From Saccharomycopsis malanga (Eukaryota; Ascomycota; Saccharomycetes; Ascoideales; Saccharomycopsidaceae): a stretch of DNA of 64,000 bases. The DNA lies in NCBI GenBank assembly GCA_004014935.1, contig CP025322.1, positions 2,790,001 through 2,854,000 of the forward strand. Direction: 5' to 3'. Shown piece by piece: positions 18,341 to 28,039 of this stretch. A program made the position numbers and the translations under genes. Numbering within the stretch: the first letter of the stretch is position 1; each line of letters starts with the position of its first letter. The notes beneath the pieces are model-generated. The model was not told the origin of the DNA and made no database searches. It saw nothing but the letters and a program-made list of their open reading frames with translations.

Positions 18341-19936
18341 ATGCTTTATTCTAACAACGCGCCCTCTGAGGTGATAAACTATCTTTCGCGCAATGACATA
18401 GAGAACGTCTCATTGGACAGTCTTATTTATACATATCGGTACCTTAGGACTGCAGCATCGATGCGGGACATTCAAGTGAAGCTTATGTTTTTTGACAGTC
18501 TTCATGCTCAATCTACATATGATCATTCTGCTAATGTATGTGCAGCTATTGCCAACGATCGTCTTATCAACCGTCAAACCATGTATGCATGGCACAAGAT
18601 GACCCACTTTTTTGATGATGTGGGACTCCAATGCAAGAATGCTGCATTGTACAAGAATTATGCTTATAATGATGACAATTTCCGCAATTTGGCGTCTGTT
18701 GATATTGTAAATTACGCGCCATCATCGAATGAAAAGCGCTTTAAAAACTCCAATTTATATAACGACCAAAGACTCCAATATCTTGTGTGGCGAAACTGGG
18801 GCATCAAACAGCATCGTTTGAAGGCCGCAAAAGGTGTGACGAATGATGATGTTGATGTTACATTGGCGACGCGCTGCAAGTTTAGCCAGTGTCACAACAG
18901 GATTGAGTCGTACATGGCGCTTACTTGCGCTGACCAGCATGAAATATGTTATGGACCACTTATCACGGACCGCAGAAAAGCCCATGCAGGCATCACGGGA
19001 GTGGAATATGTGGGACATGAAGAGAATTATAATAAGCTGAATTTCCATTACGAAGTGGTGAAGATGGAACAACATGATTCTGAAGTGAGTTCCATAGCGT
19101 CGAGCTCAATGTTTAGTATGGTATCGTTGGAATCTTCTTTAGAATCAATAACCCCATCATTTACTAGTATTTCCAAAAAGAGTAGTGTCCCATTAAAAAG
19201 TTGTCTAAAAGCAAAGTCTAAATCTATTGAACATGCAAGTCTCCTGCAAGCAAAGCATATCATCATGTCTTATTACGACGAAATATTCAGTGTTCCTCGT
19301 AAAGATCCTGTGATGTTCTCCACCGAAACAAGTCTGGCCAAAATTCTTCCTTATATAACCGATTCTAAGAGAGATGCCAAAATCAGTAAGTATCAGCTGA
19401 TTGAGGCAGGCTATTCTGCAGAAATCAATACTTTAATCTCAAATTGGAATCTATTCGTTGAAAAGTATGAAGAACGCAAGATTCAATACTTGTATTATAA
19501 AGAAATGAACATGATCTCTCCTGCTCAGTTCAAATCTCTTCTGAGTGAATTGGAACATCAACTTGATGAGAAAAGAGATTCCACCAAGGAAAAATGCAAT
19601 TATTTTAAACAATTGCATTCAAAAAATAAACATAAACTCATGAAATTATTACCAAACGATGATAATGGCTCTTTTAAATTGATTTCCAAGCTAAAACGTC
19701 CTGGTCTGCTTAAACATGGCCATTTTGTAGACAATTTGGAGTCAAAACGGATTGAAAACTTGATCAACTTTCAACCTTATCGTTTGAAAGCTTCTAAAAC
19801 TTGTAATCCATTGATAAATTCAAATGTTAAATATATGGAATTGAAAAACATCATTTGTGATGATGATTTCGAAATTTATTTGAATGGAATTAGTCAACTT
19901 TATGATGATGACTTTCAATTTAATCTTTTGGCTTAG
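18341..19936 (+). CDS. Protein with AreA/DUF1752-type motif
   Basis: From the ATG at 18341 the protein has 531 residues. Residues about 141-156 read NDQRLQYLVWRNWGIK. This fits the RLxNLxWRxW core of the fungal GATA_AreA/DUF1752 motif found in nitrogen and glucose regulators such as AreA and the PP1 regulator Reg1. A Ser-rich acidic segment follows at about 245-290. The C-terminal half is charged and largely helical, ending in an acidic hydrophobic tail (YDDDFQFNLLA). I see no zinc finger, so it is not a GATA factor itself. A regulatory adaptor is the most I can infer. A longer reading upstream to 18221 is cysteine- and Ser-rich, overlaps the TATA element and is unlikely. Confidence 0.6.
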   Translation: MLYSNNAPSEVINYLSRNDIENVSLDSLIYTYRYLRTAASMRDIQVKLMFFDSLHAQSTYDHSANVCAAIANDRLINRQTMYAWHKMTHFFDDVGLQCKNAALYKNYAYNDDNFRNLASVDIVNYAPSSNEKRFKNSNLYNDQRLQYLVWRNWGIKQHRLKAAKGVTNDDVDVTLATRCKFSQCHNRIESYMALTCADQHEICYGPLITDRRKAHAGITGVEYVGHEENYNKLNFHYEVVKMEQHDSEVSSIASSSMFSMVSLESSLESITPSFTSISKKSSVPLKSCLKAKSKSIEHASLLQAKHIIMSYYDEIFSVPRKDPVMFSTETSLAKILPYITDSKRDAKISKYQLIEAGYSAEINTLISNWNLFVEKYEERKIQYLYYKEMNMISPAQFKSLLSELEHQLDEKRDSTKEKCNYFKQLHSKNKHKLMKLLPNDDNGSFKLISKLKRPGLLKHGHFVDNLESKRIENLINFQPYRLKASKTCNPLINSNVKYMELKNIICDDDFEIYLNGISQLYDDDFQFNLLA

Positions 19937-19948
19937 AATGTTTATTTT

Positions 19949-20071
19949 CAAGTATTTTGGTTTATAAGTTTTGCTTTCCAACCATTTTGGTTTATAAGTT
20001 TTGGTTTTCAAACGTTTTTTGGGCTAAAAGTTGTGCTTTCCAAACATTTTGGCATAAAAGTTGTGCTTTTT
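19949..20071. repeat. Tandem repeat of about 30 bp
   Basis: There are four diverging units built on ATTTTGGTTTATAAGTTTTG. They begin within about 15 bp of the stop codon of the AreA-motif gene. Confidence 0.7.
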
Positions 20072-20439
20072 AAATGGTTTTGTCTTTCTAACCCCACGAT
20101 CTTATATTATACTCTTCTATATATTATACTTGCGTTCTATCGTGAGGTTCTCGGTTGTTTTTCTTTTTATTTTGCTGTTTTTTCTGTTTTCCACTGTTCC
20201 CTGCTATCATTCTTGCTTTAATTTGTTTGACAACTTCATTTCTCCCTACTTTATATTATACTCTTATACTATATTGAGTTTTTGTTGCTTCAGTTCTTAA
20301 TATAATAATACTCTTGACGTTTTATGGCATTGTATGGATAAATAACTACAAGGTAATTAATAGAATTGTTCTAAAATGGAGGCGTGGAAAAGTTGACTGA
20401 TAGTTTTTAGGCGTTTTATCAAAGCATTTATCACAATGT

Positions 20440-20637
20440 ATTATTATTATTATTTGACTTCGTAGGCAAGTGCAACGACCTAGACCAAAGTCTAGTGCTT
20501 ACTTTCAACCAATTGGGTGAGAAGATCAATAACAACAGGAAATCATTGGGTTTTCCTCACTGGATTTTACCAAGTCCTCTCAGACATGGCGCATATATAC
20601 GAAAGTGATATTTACTGGGCTTAAAATACAAAATAAT
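20440..20637 (+). mobile_element. SINE copy 3, head replaced by TTA repeat
   Basis: It starts with TTATTATTATTATT, then joins the SINE body (GGCAAGTGCAACGACCTAGA) and continues to the 3' block TTTACTGGGCTTAAAATA. The pol III promoter head is absent. Compare the composite copies at 35 kb and 56 kb. Confidence 0.8.
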
Positions 20638-21071
20638 ACTAAAATGGATGCTTAAAAAAATGAAAGTTTAACAAGGTTTTTACTGACAATTTGCAATCGT
20701 CTTATCAAAAGATTTATCACAGGTAAACTTCTGATATTTAATATTGATTATCAAATATTTATCACCATTAATAGCAATTATTACTCACCACTTACTAATA
20801 AGCGTGTCACGTGGCCCAATGTTTCAAGTGATGGGATGAGGTTTGACTATGTTGATGGCAAGAAAACGTAAGATTATAATGATGACAAGTTGACTATTGG
20901 TTTTGTTATTTATTACAAATTATTTTTGGATTATTAGAGCGCTTAAAGTTAAAATTTGCAAGGGACAAGTGGGGAAATCGAGTGATAAAGCGCTAAAGTA
21001 ATTTTTGTCATTTGTATCGGTAACCATATAAAGATTGATAGAAGCGGTTAAATTAATTATTAAACAACTGT

Positions 21072-22412
21072 ATGCTTGGTTCATATTCTATTTTGATAGG
21101 CTGTTTAGTCGGGGTTGTCTCGTTGGCTACTCAATCCATAGGACTCACGCTTCAGAGGAAGTCACATTTGACAGAAGAATCCAAACCAATACAAAGGGCT
21201 GCGTACCGCCGACCATTATGGCAATTAGGATGTCTTTTGTTCATAGTATCTAATGTAGTTGGGTCTAGTATCCAAATATCGACGCTACCGTTGATTATTC
21301 TCAGTCCTCTTCAGGCTGTGGGGCTTGTTTTTAACTCGATTTGTGGGGCAATGATTCTCCACGAGTCGTCAACCAAGTATATGTTTAAAGGCACGCTATT
21401 TGTAAGTATGGGGGCACTTTTCATAGCGTATTTTGGATCGATTCCAGAACCCAACCACAATTTACAGGAATTATTGGAATTGTTGAAACGCACATTGTTT
21501 CTTGTTTGGTTCTGTCTATCTGTTGTTGTTTTAGTTTGCATTCTACTATATATCAGCATATTGAAATATTACGTACAGACTACAGATCCAGATGATGATT
21601 TGGAGACAGAACCGCTTTTGTCGTCCGCCTCTTCTGCAAAGGACTCTCGTTATCTGTCCACAAGACAAAACAGGCTTATTTGCTATGTGGTGACAGCCTG
21701 TGTCCATAAAGACAAGATTCCGTTTCTTCAGGGCATCTTATATGGTGTTGTTTGTGGGATTCTTTCGGCTTATGCCTTGCTTCTTGCCAAATCCGCAGTA
21801 GAACTTGTAATAGTTGCCGTCACCCAACATACAATAACAGACTTGAAAAGCTACCAGTCATGGCTTATTCTTTCAGGCTGGGTGTTCTGTGCTATCATGC
21901 AAGTGTATTATCTAAATCTTGGATTGAAAATCATCTCCAGTTCCATTATTTTCCCCTTGATCTTTTGCGTATATAACATGGTGAACATTTTGAATGGTCT
22001 TATTTACTTCAATCAATTCAATAAGCTCACCGTTTCTGAAATCGTCATGATATTTGTCGGTGTTTGTCTTATTTTGCTAGGTGTCTTTTATCTTAGCATC
22101 AACGATATTCTCGGAAATACAAATTCCAGTAAAAATGTTTCTGACGAGTATCATACCAATTCCAATGATGATTACGCCAATTACAGCGACGAAGCCGCAG
22201 ATACAGTGCCTCCTTTGAATACCAGTAGCACCATTAAAGGAATTGCCATAAATGATAACGTTTCTGTAAAAAGCCATCCTTCCAAATATTCGTCCCATAC
22301 AAATACCCCTACTTCAAGTATCTCCAAAGCTCCGTCAGTCAACACTTATTCTTCCATAAACCCAATCTTACCTGAAAGTTTCACCAGTAATAAACTACAC
22401 ATGGACGAGTAG
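21072..22412 (+). CDS. NIPA-type (DUF803) membrane transporter
   Basis: This is a 446-residue protein with about nine hydrophobic helices. The first helix (SILIGCLVGVVSLATQSIGL) is followed by LQRKSHL. Next comes the family signature around GSSIQISTLPLIILSPLQAV, then NSICGAMILHE. Later helices include GILYGVVCGILSAYALLLAK and IISSSIIFPLIFCVYNMVN. This is the DMT-superfamily NIPA fold, whose animal members are described as magnesium transporters. Fungal members are little studied. The last ~90 residues are a Ser/Thr/Asn-rich cytosolic tail. An ATG at 21072 at the start of the first helix is a natural start. Confidence 0.82.
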   Translation: MLGSYSILIGCLVGVVSLATQSIGLTLQRKSHLTEESKPIQRAAYRRPLWQLGCLLFIVSNVVGSSIQISTLPLIILSPLQAVGLVFNSICGAMILHESSTKYMFKGTLFVSMGALFIAYFGSIPEPNHNLQELLELLKRTLFLVWFCLSVVVLVCILLYISILKYYVQTTDPDDDLETEPLLSSASSAKDSRYLSTRQNRLICYVVTACVHKDKIPFLQGILYGVVCGILSAYALLLAKSAVELVIVAVTQHTITDLKSYQSWLILSGWVFCAIMQVYYLNLGLKIISSSIIFPLIFCVYNMVNILNGLIYFNQFNKLTVSEIVMIFVGVCLILLGVFYLSINDILGNTNSSKNVSDEYHTNSNDDYANYSDEAADTVPPLNTSSTIKGIAINDNVSVKSHPSKYSSHTNTPTSSISKAPSVNTYSSINPILPESFTSNKLHMDE

Positions 22413-22472
22413 CTGTTGCTGATTGACGTTTTTTGACGGTTTTCTATTTGATTGTTTTTGTTTGTTCCAAGG

Positions 22473-22519
22473 TAACGCCTATATATGACATTTACTGGGC
22501 TCGGAATATAAGAAATTGA
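22473..22519 (+). mobile_element. SINE copy 4, severely 5'-truncated, with target-site duplication
   Basis: Only the 3' end remains (ACATTTACTGGGCTCGGAAT and a short tail). It sits between exact 11 bp repeats TTGTTCCAAGG at 22462-22472 and 22520-22530, typical of a 5'-truncated retroposition. Confidence 0.82.
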
Positions 22520-22530
22520 TTGTTCCAAGG

Positions 22531-22843
22531 GACCACTGGGCAGGATGGTTATCTGATAGTATCCTATGGCAAGAGAAAAAATGTCTGGCAGGATATTTAG
22601 CATTTTAAAGTGTTCTCTGGCAGAGAAAAAAGACCTAAATGGCCAAGGGTTGATTCTTGATTACGAATACTTTTTACTCACTGCTTTTACAATGATGAAA
22701 GTAGCGCTTGCTTCTCAATATATGGAATAAGAAAATTATAATGACCGGACAAATTGGGTTTTACCAAGTCCCTTTAGTCATGGCCATTATATACGAAGCT
22801 GAGATTACTGGGCTTCAAATATAAGATATTATTATTATTATGA
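22531..22843 (+). mobile_element. SINE copy 5, full length, inserted next to copy 4
   Basis: It begins GACCACTGGGCAGGATGG, the same first base as copy 1. It belongs to a variant with GGGCAGGATGG and a duplicated GCAGAGAAAAAA-type segment, so box A is degenerate. It ends with ATTACTGGGCTTCAAATATA and a TATTATTATTATTATG tail. It is flanked by TTGTTCCAAGG (22520-22530) and TTATTTCCAAGG (22844-22855). Confidence 0.85.
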
Positions 22844-23139
22844 TTATTTCCAAGGATTTTTTGTTTGTTTGTTAAGGTGCATTTTTACTTATATAAGGAG
22901 TATAATGTTTTAAGAATTTGTTTCGTAGCCTCATACTATGTAATTATTTGGAAACAAATGCTATAATATTAGAATAAAGCGAATTTTTGAGGAAATTGTT
23001 GGAGAAAATAGGCATTGAAAGGTGGGAATTTCGATGAAACAAAGATTAATCAACAATTTTACTGATTTATGATCTAAAGCTATAATAAAATCACATAATT
23101 CTGAGAGAAATTGAGTTTTTTCAAACAACTTCATAGGGA

Positions 23140-23305
23140 AGGATAGCCAGTAAGTAGTCTTGAAAGGAGAAAAAAACCTAAAAGACTTAAGGGTGAGAAG
23201 ATTATGATCAACAGGACATGATTGGGTTTTAATAAGTCCTTTTAGATGTGGCCCTTATATACGAAAATGATATGTACTGGGCTCGAATTATAAATCAAAC
23301 AAGTT
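23140..23305 (+). mobile_element. SINE copy 6, internally shortened
   Basis: A degenerate head (GGATAGCCAGTAAG, then AAAGGAGAAAAAAACC) joins directly to the distal body GATTATGATCAACAGGACATG and then to the 3' block TGTACTGGGCTCGAATTATA. The spacer between box B and the distal body is missing. Confidence 0.72.
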
Positions 23306-23877
23306 TGAATAATATTATATATAGGGCAAAGTAGTAAAATGATACTTTTCAGTGCGTCATGCTATTATCATTTTACCATTTCAAGTCTTTTTTTAAGGCT
23401 TTTTGATAAATTGCATGTTATTGCACTCAATCTATTACCATTAATCACTAAAAATGGCTCCTTGATATAAATTTATTACTCCTAATCACTGAAAGTTGCA
23501 GCTTTATACAATTACAATTACCAGACCTCCTACTGTTGATTGCTTCATTGGAAGGTCAACCAAAACAGTCAGAAACATACAGCTCAACAATGTCATGTCC
23601 CACATGGAATAAACAGACGAAATTTTGCTTAATTAGGCAAATGTCTTACCCCAATGTCGATCTTTTCTATAGAACATGACCTATAGGCAACTAATTATAT
23701 CGACAATGACACTGGCTGCGCATTCTACACTATGCCAAAAGGTGTGCTAGTCCAGGTTGTCCCAATAATGTCTCTTCTTGAAACATTACCAGACGTATTG
23801 TCTAGGAAAATCCGTTACCAATAGATAAGACGTGACGGAAAACGGTTATAATTCCAGGAGGATCTGCGGGTTTGCTC

Positions 23878-23906
23878 AACTTGCAAGTTAAGCTAACTTG
23901 CAAGTT
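23878..23906. promoter_or_regulatory. Pair of perfect 12 bp palindromes
   Basis: AACTTGCAAGTT occurs at 23878-23889 and again at 23895-23906. Together they form a perfect 13 bp inverted repeat with a 3 nt spacer. It could bind a dimeric factor twice or form a strong hairpin. No factor is assigned. Confidence 0.5.
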
Positions 23907-24910
23907 TCAGCATTCTATTCCACTGTAAGGTGCCTAGCAATTATAATAAATTCGATTTGAGATATTCATTTTCAGTATGTCACTATAAAGGGCTTGACTA
24001 ATGGACATGAGGAAGTGTAAATGATTTACAAGACCATTGCTATTTCGGGCACAGTCTAAAAAACACACTGCCCCCCTTCAAAACTAAACTTGTCAAATTG
24101 TATATATAAAAACACCCTCAAATAATTAAAAGATTTCTGTAGACTATATAGTATTTGATTATCTTAGAGACCGATGTAAAACAAACTGCCGTAGCACAAG
24201 TGACCTGACGTTACTGGAAACGTATATCAAGCCTAAATGCCTGATAAGACGCCGTATCCTAATATTTCGCTTAAACTACCCATTTTCTCGGATAAACTAT
24301 GTTAAATTGCCGTTTGTCAATGTGGATTACTTATCATGGCGATCAATTGCAGCGTGTCTAAGACCAAGTCAAATGTATCATCTTGTTTGAAGCTATGAAT
24401 GATTCAATAAGTCAAGGGCTTAGAGTAGTCAATAACTAGTCTAATGATAACAGACAAAAGTCATTATCATTATAAAGCCATTATATTATGTTATATTCAA
24501 TTGGAATGACCATGCAATACAATTTTGTTTCAAACCTTCAAAATAAACATCATCAATATATAATAAACACTTCTTTACTGACTCTTTCACACCCAGATGT
24601 ATATTACTAATAAATTTGTATTACACAATATAACAACCAATATGAGATGATATTCTTCATATTATCAGATGCAATTTATAATACAAGTTTTGCATCACTT
24701 TAGTGTCTTACACACAACCTTCACCAACTAGATAGCGTTCATTGACCCGGTTGGTAATGTAACTTTTCTATATATATCTCACTGTAAAATGTGTTTTAAC
24801 CATTTACCTCACGTCAAGCTATCTATAGAATGAGAGAGTTAATATATGTAGTGAGCGCACGCTGAGACAGGGACGCATTGCTACATTGGGATAATTCCAA
24901 ATAAACCGAT

Positions 24911-25178
24911 GATAATATCATATATTCCGAGCCCAGCACAGGACTTGGTAAAGCCCAACTAGGTCCATTCATCATAATTTTTTAACTTAACAAATTGGAA
25001 AGTAAGCACTATTGGTCTAGGTCGTGTTTCAAACGGTTGCACTTGTCAGTAAAGTCACGTTCAGCATCGTAAAAAGCAGTAAGTAAAAAGTGTTCGTATG
25101 GGGAATCGAACCCGTGAGCCTGTTAAGTCTTTTTTCTGTTGTCCACGAGTACTAACCACTGAGCCATCTGGCCCAGTG
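24911..25178 (-). mobile_element. SINE copy 7, near full length, in the LIF1 promoter
   Basis: Box A is at 25156-25166 and box B at 25102-25112 (minus strand), with the complete body and the 3' block GCTGGGCTCGGAATATATGA. It is flanked by ATAAACCGAT (24901-24910) and ATAAACAGAT (25179-25188), a 9/10 target-site duplication. Its pol III promoter end lies only 65 bp from the LIF1 start codon and points away from the gene. Confidence 0.9.
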
Positions 25179-25243
25179 ATAAACAGATTATACAAACATC
25201 CATTAAAAGTGTTGTTTCACTGCCTTTAAATGGGTGTGGCAGT

Positions 25244-27061
25244 ATGGAAAACGTTCAGGTGATTCCTTTCAGAATATCTGGAGACAAGAAGACATTGGAA
25301 AAGGAGCTTTTGGAGGAAGACAATATTGATTTGGACTCGGTCGACCAAACAAAAGCCATATTATACGCAAAGCCCAATAACGATGACAGTGTGTCTAATA
25401 TCAATATAAATGTGCAATTGGGTTCGCTTGGCATATTCATTTATAATGTGACCTTGGATGAAAGGCTACTTCACAAGTTATATGGAACTGTACCAGAAGA
25501 TACAAGACAGAAACTCACTTTGGACAAGTTGAGATATCTTTTTCGATGTATGTTGTTGGAATATGAGCTGGTAACTTCACAATATCAGAAAGAGGTTGTT
25601 AAAAAGGAAAAAGAAACAATAAAGAAAGAACAGGAAATCGATATCAATGATAAAGTAATTGATATCAATAATTGTATAATTGATTTAACCAATCATGTTT
25701 TTGAATCGGAACTTGTAATTATTCCTCGACGTAAAACATGTTATAAACTTTATTTGAATGAAAAGTTTCAACTGTCTGCGATTAAAAATACAAGGTTGAA
25801 TTTCAATAAAAGAATATGTGAGTTGACTATCACTGAACAAGATATTCTTCATGATTCTAATAATCTTCCTATAGAATTGGATCTCAACATTGAGGATTAC
25901 TTTTATTTATTGCATTCCATTTCGGAAAAAAGAAAGTATCATTTGACAGAATTAAATGCTATCAATACTGATCAGCAGAAACAAATTGAGTTCTACACTC
26001 GTCAATTCGATGCTTTACGTCATAGTTATGAAGAACGATTTCTCAAGATTCAAAATGCTGCATTACAACTTGTAAATTCGAAAAAACAGAAGATACGAAA
26101 GTTGATTGGCTTGTTGGAAAATTACCAAGAAATCTTGGATAAAGAAGGTATTGATGCAAGAGAGTTGGACCATATCAAATATAATGATGAATTGCAATTT
26201 GCGAAAGACGAGGATAAGCTTCATATAAACGTAGAGATCAGTGCTAGTGAATCAGAACTGGAAAGTGAATCTACACCAGAGAAGGAAAATACCAATCGCA
26301 AAGGTAGCCAAACAAAAAAAACTAAAAAGAGAATTAAACCTTTTAAAGATCGGATAGTGAAACGTAGAAAAGAAACCTTTAATAACAATGAGCCTTCATC
26401 ATCAGATAATGAACAAAGTGATAATGAGTCTCTGTCATTTGAAAATGAAGAAACTGAAGATAATGTACCAATTGGTGATGACAGTAGTTCAATGGAGGAA
26501 CTGGAAAATATTGAAGAAGATTCAATGGATGAAACGAGTAATATCATTAATAAAGATACTCAGCAGAATAATACTTCAATAAACCAACATAAAACTACTC
26601 TTTTGCCTACTCCAGCTCCAACTGTCACTCCTATTACAACTCCTACAAAACCTAAATACAACTTCAGCCCTCAAAAAAAAACTGAAAATAATAGTATTCA
26701 TAACACTCCTTCAAAATTCTCACCATCAAAAATTTCGCCATCAAAAATTTTACCATCAAAATTCTCACCATCGAAAATCTCACCATCGAAAATCTCACCA
26801 TCGAAAATCTCACCATCAAAAATTCCTTTCAAACCAAAGTTTCAAACTAGAAACTCGTCAGAAACCAATAAGTTTTTGCCCAGAAGAAGTCTGCGAGTGA
26901 AGAATAAAATACAGAGTTTCAACTCCACCAGTACGACAACCAGCACCGATAACAGTCAAGATATGTTACGATTCAAAGATGAAAACACTAGTAGAAGGTT
27001 GGAAGAACCGGAATCTGAAGGTACTGATATTGATAATGATGATGAGGATGATGAAGAATGA
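25244..27061 (+). CDS. LIF1: XRCC4-like NHEJ factor Lif1
   Basis: This is a 605-residue protein. Residues 1-220 form a beta-rich head domain. A coiled-coil stalk at about 225-310 contains YEERFLKIQNAALQLVNSKK followed by QKIRKLIGLL, which closely resembles the XRCC4 stalk (RFILVLNEKKTKIR). Lif1 holds DNA ligase IV at broken ends during non-homologous end joining. Behind the stalk is a long disordered acidic/basic tail. Residues about 488-527 are eight tandem five-residue units, mostly S-P-S-K plus I or F, each fitting a full CDK site (S/T-P-x-K). The protein ends in an acidic run. S. cerevisiae Lif1 has 421 residues, so this one is extended at the C-terminus. XLF/Nej1 is the main alternative, but the stalk favours Lif1. 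Confidence 0.8.
   Translation: MENVQVIPFRISGDKKTLEKELLEEDNIDLDSVDQTKAILYAKPNNDDSVSNININVQLGSLGIFIYNVTLDERLLHKLYGTVPEDTRQKLTLDKLRYLFRCMLLEYELVTSQYQKEVVKKEKETIKKEQEIDINDKVIDINNCIIDLTNHVFESELVIIPRRKTCYKLYLNEKFQLSAIKNTRLNFNKRICELTITEQDILHDSNNLPIELDLNIEDYFYLLHSISEKRKYHLTELNAINTDQQKQIEFYTRQFDALRHSYEERFLKIQNAALQLVNSKKQKIRKLIGLLENYQEILDKEGIDARELDHIKYNDELQFAKDEDKLHINVEISASESELESESTPEKENTNRKGSQTKKTKKRIKPFKDRIVKRRKETFNNNEPSSSDNEQSDNESLSFENEETEDNVPIGDDSSSMEELENIEEDSMDETSNIINKDTQQNNTSINQHKTTLLPTPAPTVTPITTPTKPKYNFSPQKKTENNSIHNTPSKFSPSKISPSKILPSKFSPSKISPSKISPSKISPSKIPFKPKFQTRNSSETNKFLPRRSLRVKNKIQSFNSTSTTTSTDNSQDMLRFKDENTSRRLEEPESEGTDIDNDDEDDEE
26705..26824 (+). repeat. Coding 15 bp minisatellite (S/T-P-S-K units) in LIF1
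   Basis: There are eight units of 15 nt, of the type TCACCATCGAAAATC. Seven encode S/T-P-S-K and one L-P-S-K. Near-identical neighbouring units indicate recent in-frame expansion. Confidence 0.9.
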
Positions 27062-28039
27062 GAAGACTATTATCTATCATATTATATATACAATTTATAA
27101 TAATACATTTGCACAACACTTTGAAAAAATAGTAAAAACAACTACTGCTCCAAACTATCAATGAATTTATTCAATATTACTATATTCAATACAAGTTTAT
27201 ATCTTGCAAATGAATAGGCGTCTTTTATTTAGAAACCCACTTTGAATAGCAAAAAGTATGGAAAAGTAGCAACCAAATAAAAGGAATCATGATACGGAGC
27301 ATTAAAAATTTAATGGCTCCGTAATTATCACAGGTTCTGTTTAAAAGAAAATGACAAACGGTTTTTAAAAACTTGATTAAAATAATACCATATACCGTCT
27401 TCATAAATGAAAAAATTTCAATACTTAGCAGCTGTCACAATCCAACTAGTTATTATATAACCTAAAGGTATGACCAAAAATTACAATAGCAACTCAACAG
27501 ATCCTACTTCTTTTCTATTATTTTTTAGATAATATTTTACTATATTAAACAACTCCTGATTATGAATAGCTGTTTTTTTTCGACCGACTCTAAGTTTTAA
27601 AATTTATCAAGGTAAATTAATTGAAGGACGGATTTTATACAAACTGATGAGTGAATCTTAAGATTACTTCAAATCCCAAGTCATTTGTAGCCGACTTTTC
27701 ACTTCTACACTATTTAACATGATTCTAGAAAGCAGAAAAATATGCTTCAATATTTATTGCAACTTGGAAAGAAAAAATGGAAGAAATAAGCGACAAAAAA
27801 TGCAAAAGTCCGTAAAAGGCAACAACCGAGAAATACTAGGCAGCTTCCAAAGCAACAATAAAAAAGCAGTTATTAAAAGAGTATAACAGAAGGCAGAAAA
27901 GAGCTGAAAAGAGCTGAAAAGAGCTGAAAAGTTTGTAAAAAGAAGCAGAGAGTTTTGTAAAAGCATTTTGAAATTGATAAAGGTGGAATAAAATAAAAAG
28001 TTTATGAAAGAACAATGAACAAAAATAAAACAAGCATAC
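27062..28039. other. Convergent intergenic region
   Basis: This is AT-rich DNA with a short purine tandem repeat at 27897-27935 (AAAAGAGCTG repeated). It is the shared 3' flank of LIF1 and the zinc-cluster gene. I see no gene. Confidence 0.5.

Larger units (their letters stand above)
19937..21071. other. Intergenic region with tandem repeat and SINE copy 3
   Basis: Immediately after the stop codon is a ~30 bp tandem repeat. A T-rich tract follows at 20080-20300. SINE copy 3 lies at 20440-20637, bracketed by a diverged ~70-90 bp direct repeat. A TCACGTGG site lies near 20808 in the promoter of the transporter gene. Confidence 0.55.
22413..25243. other. SINE-rich intergenic region
   Basis: This 2.8 kb stretch contains four SINE copies (22473-22519, 22531-22843, about 23140-23305, and 24911-25178 on the minus strand) and a pair of 12 bp palindromes at 23878-23906. 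I see no protein gene. Confidence 0.6.
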
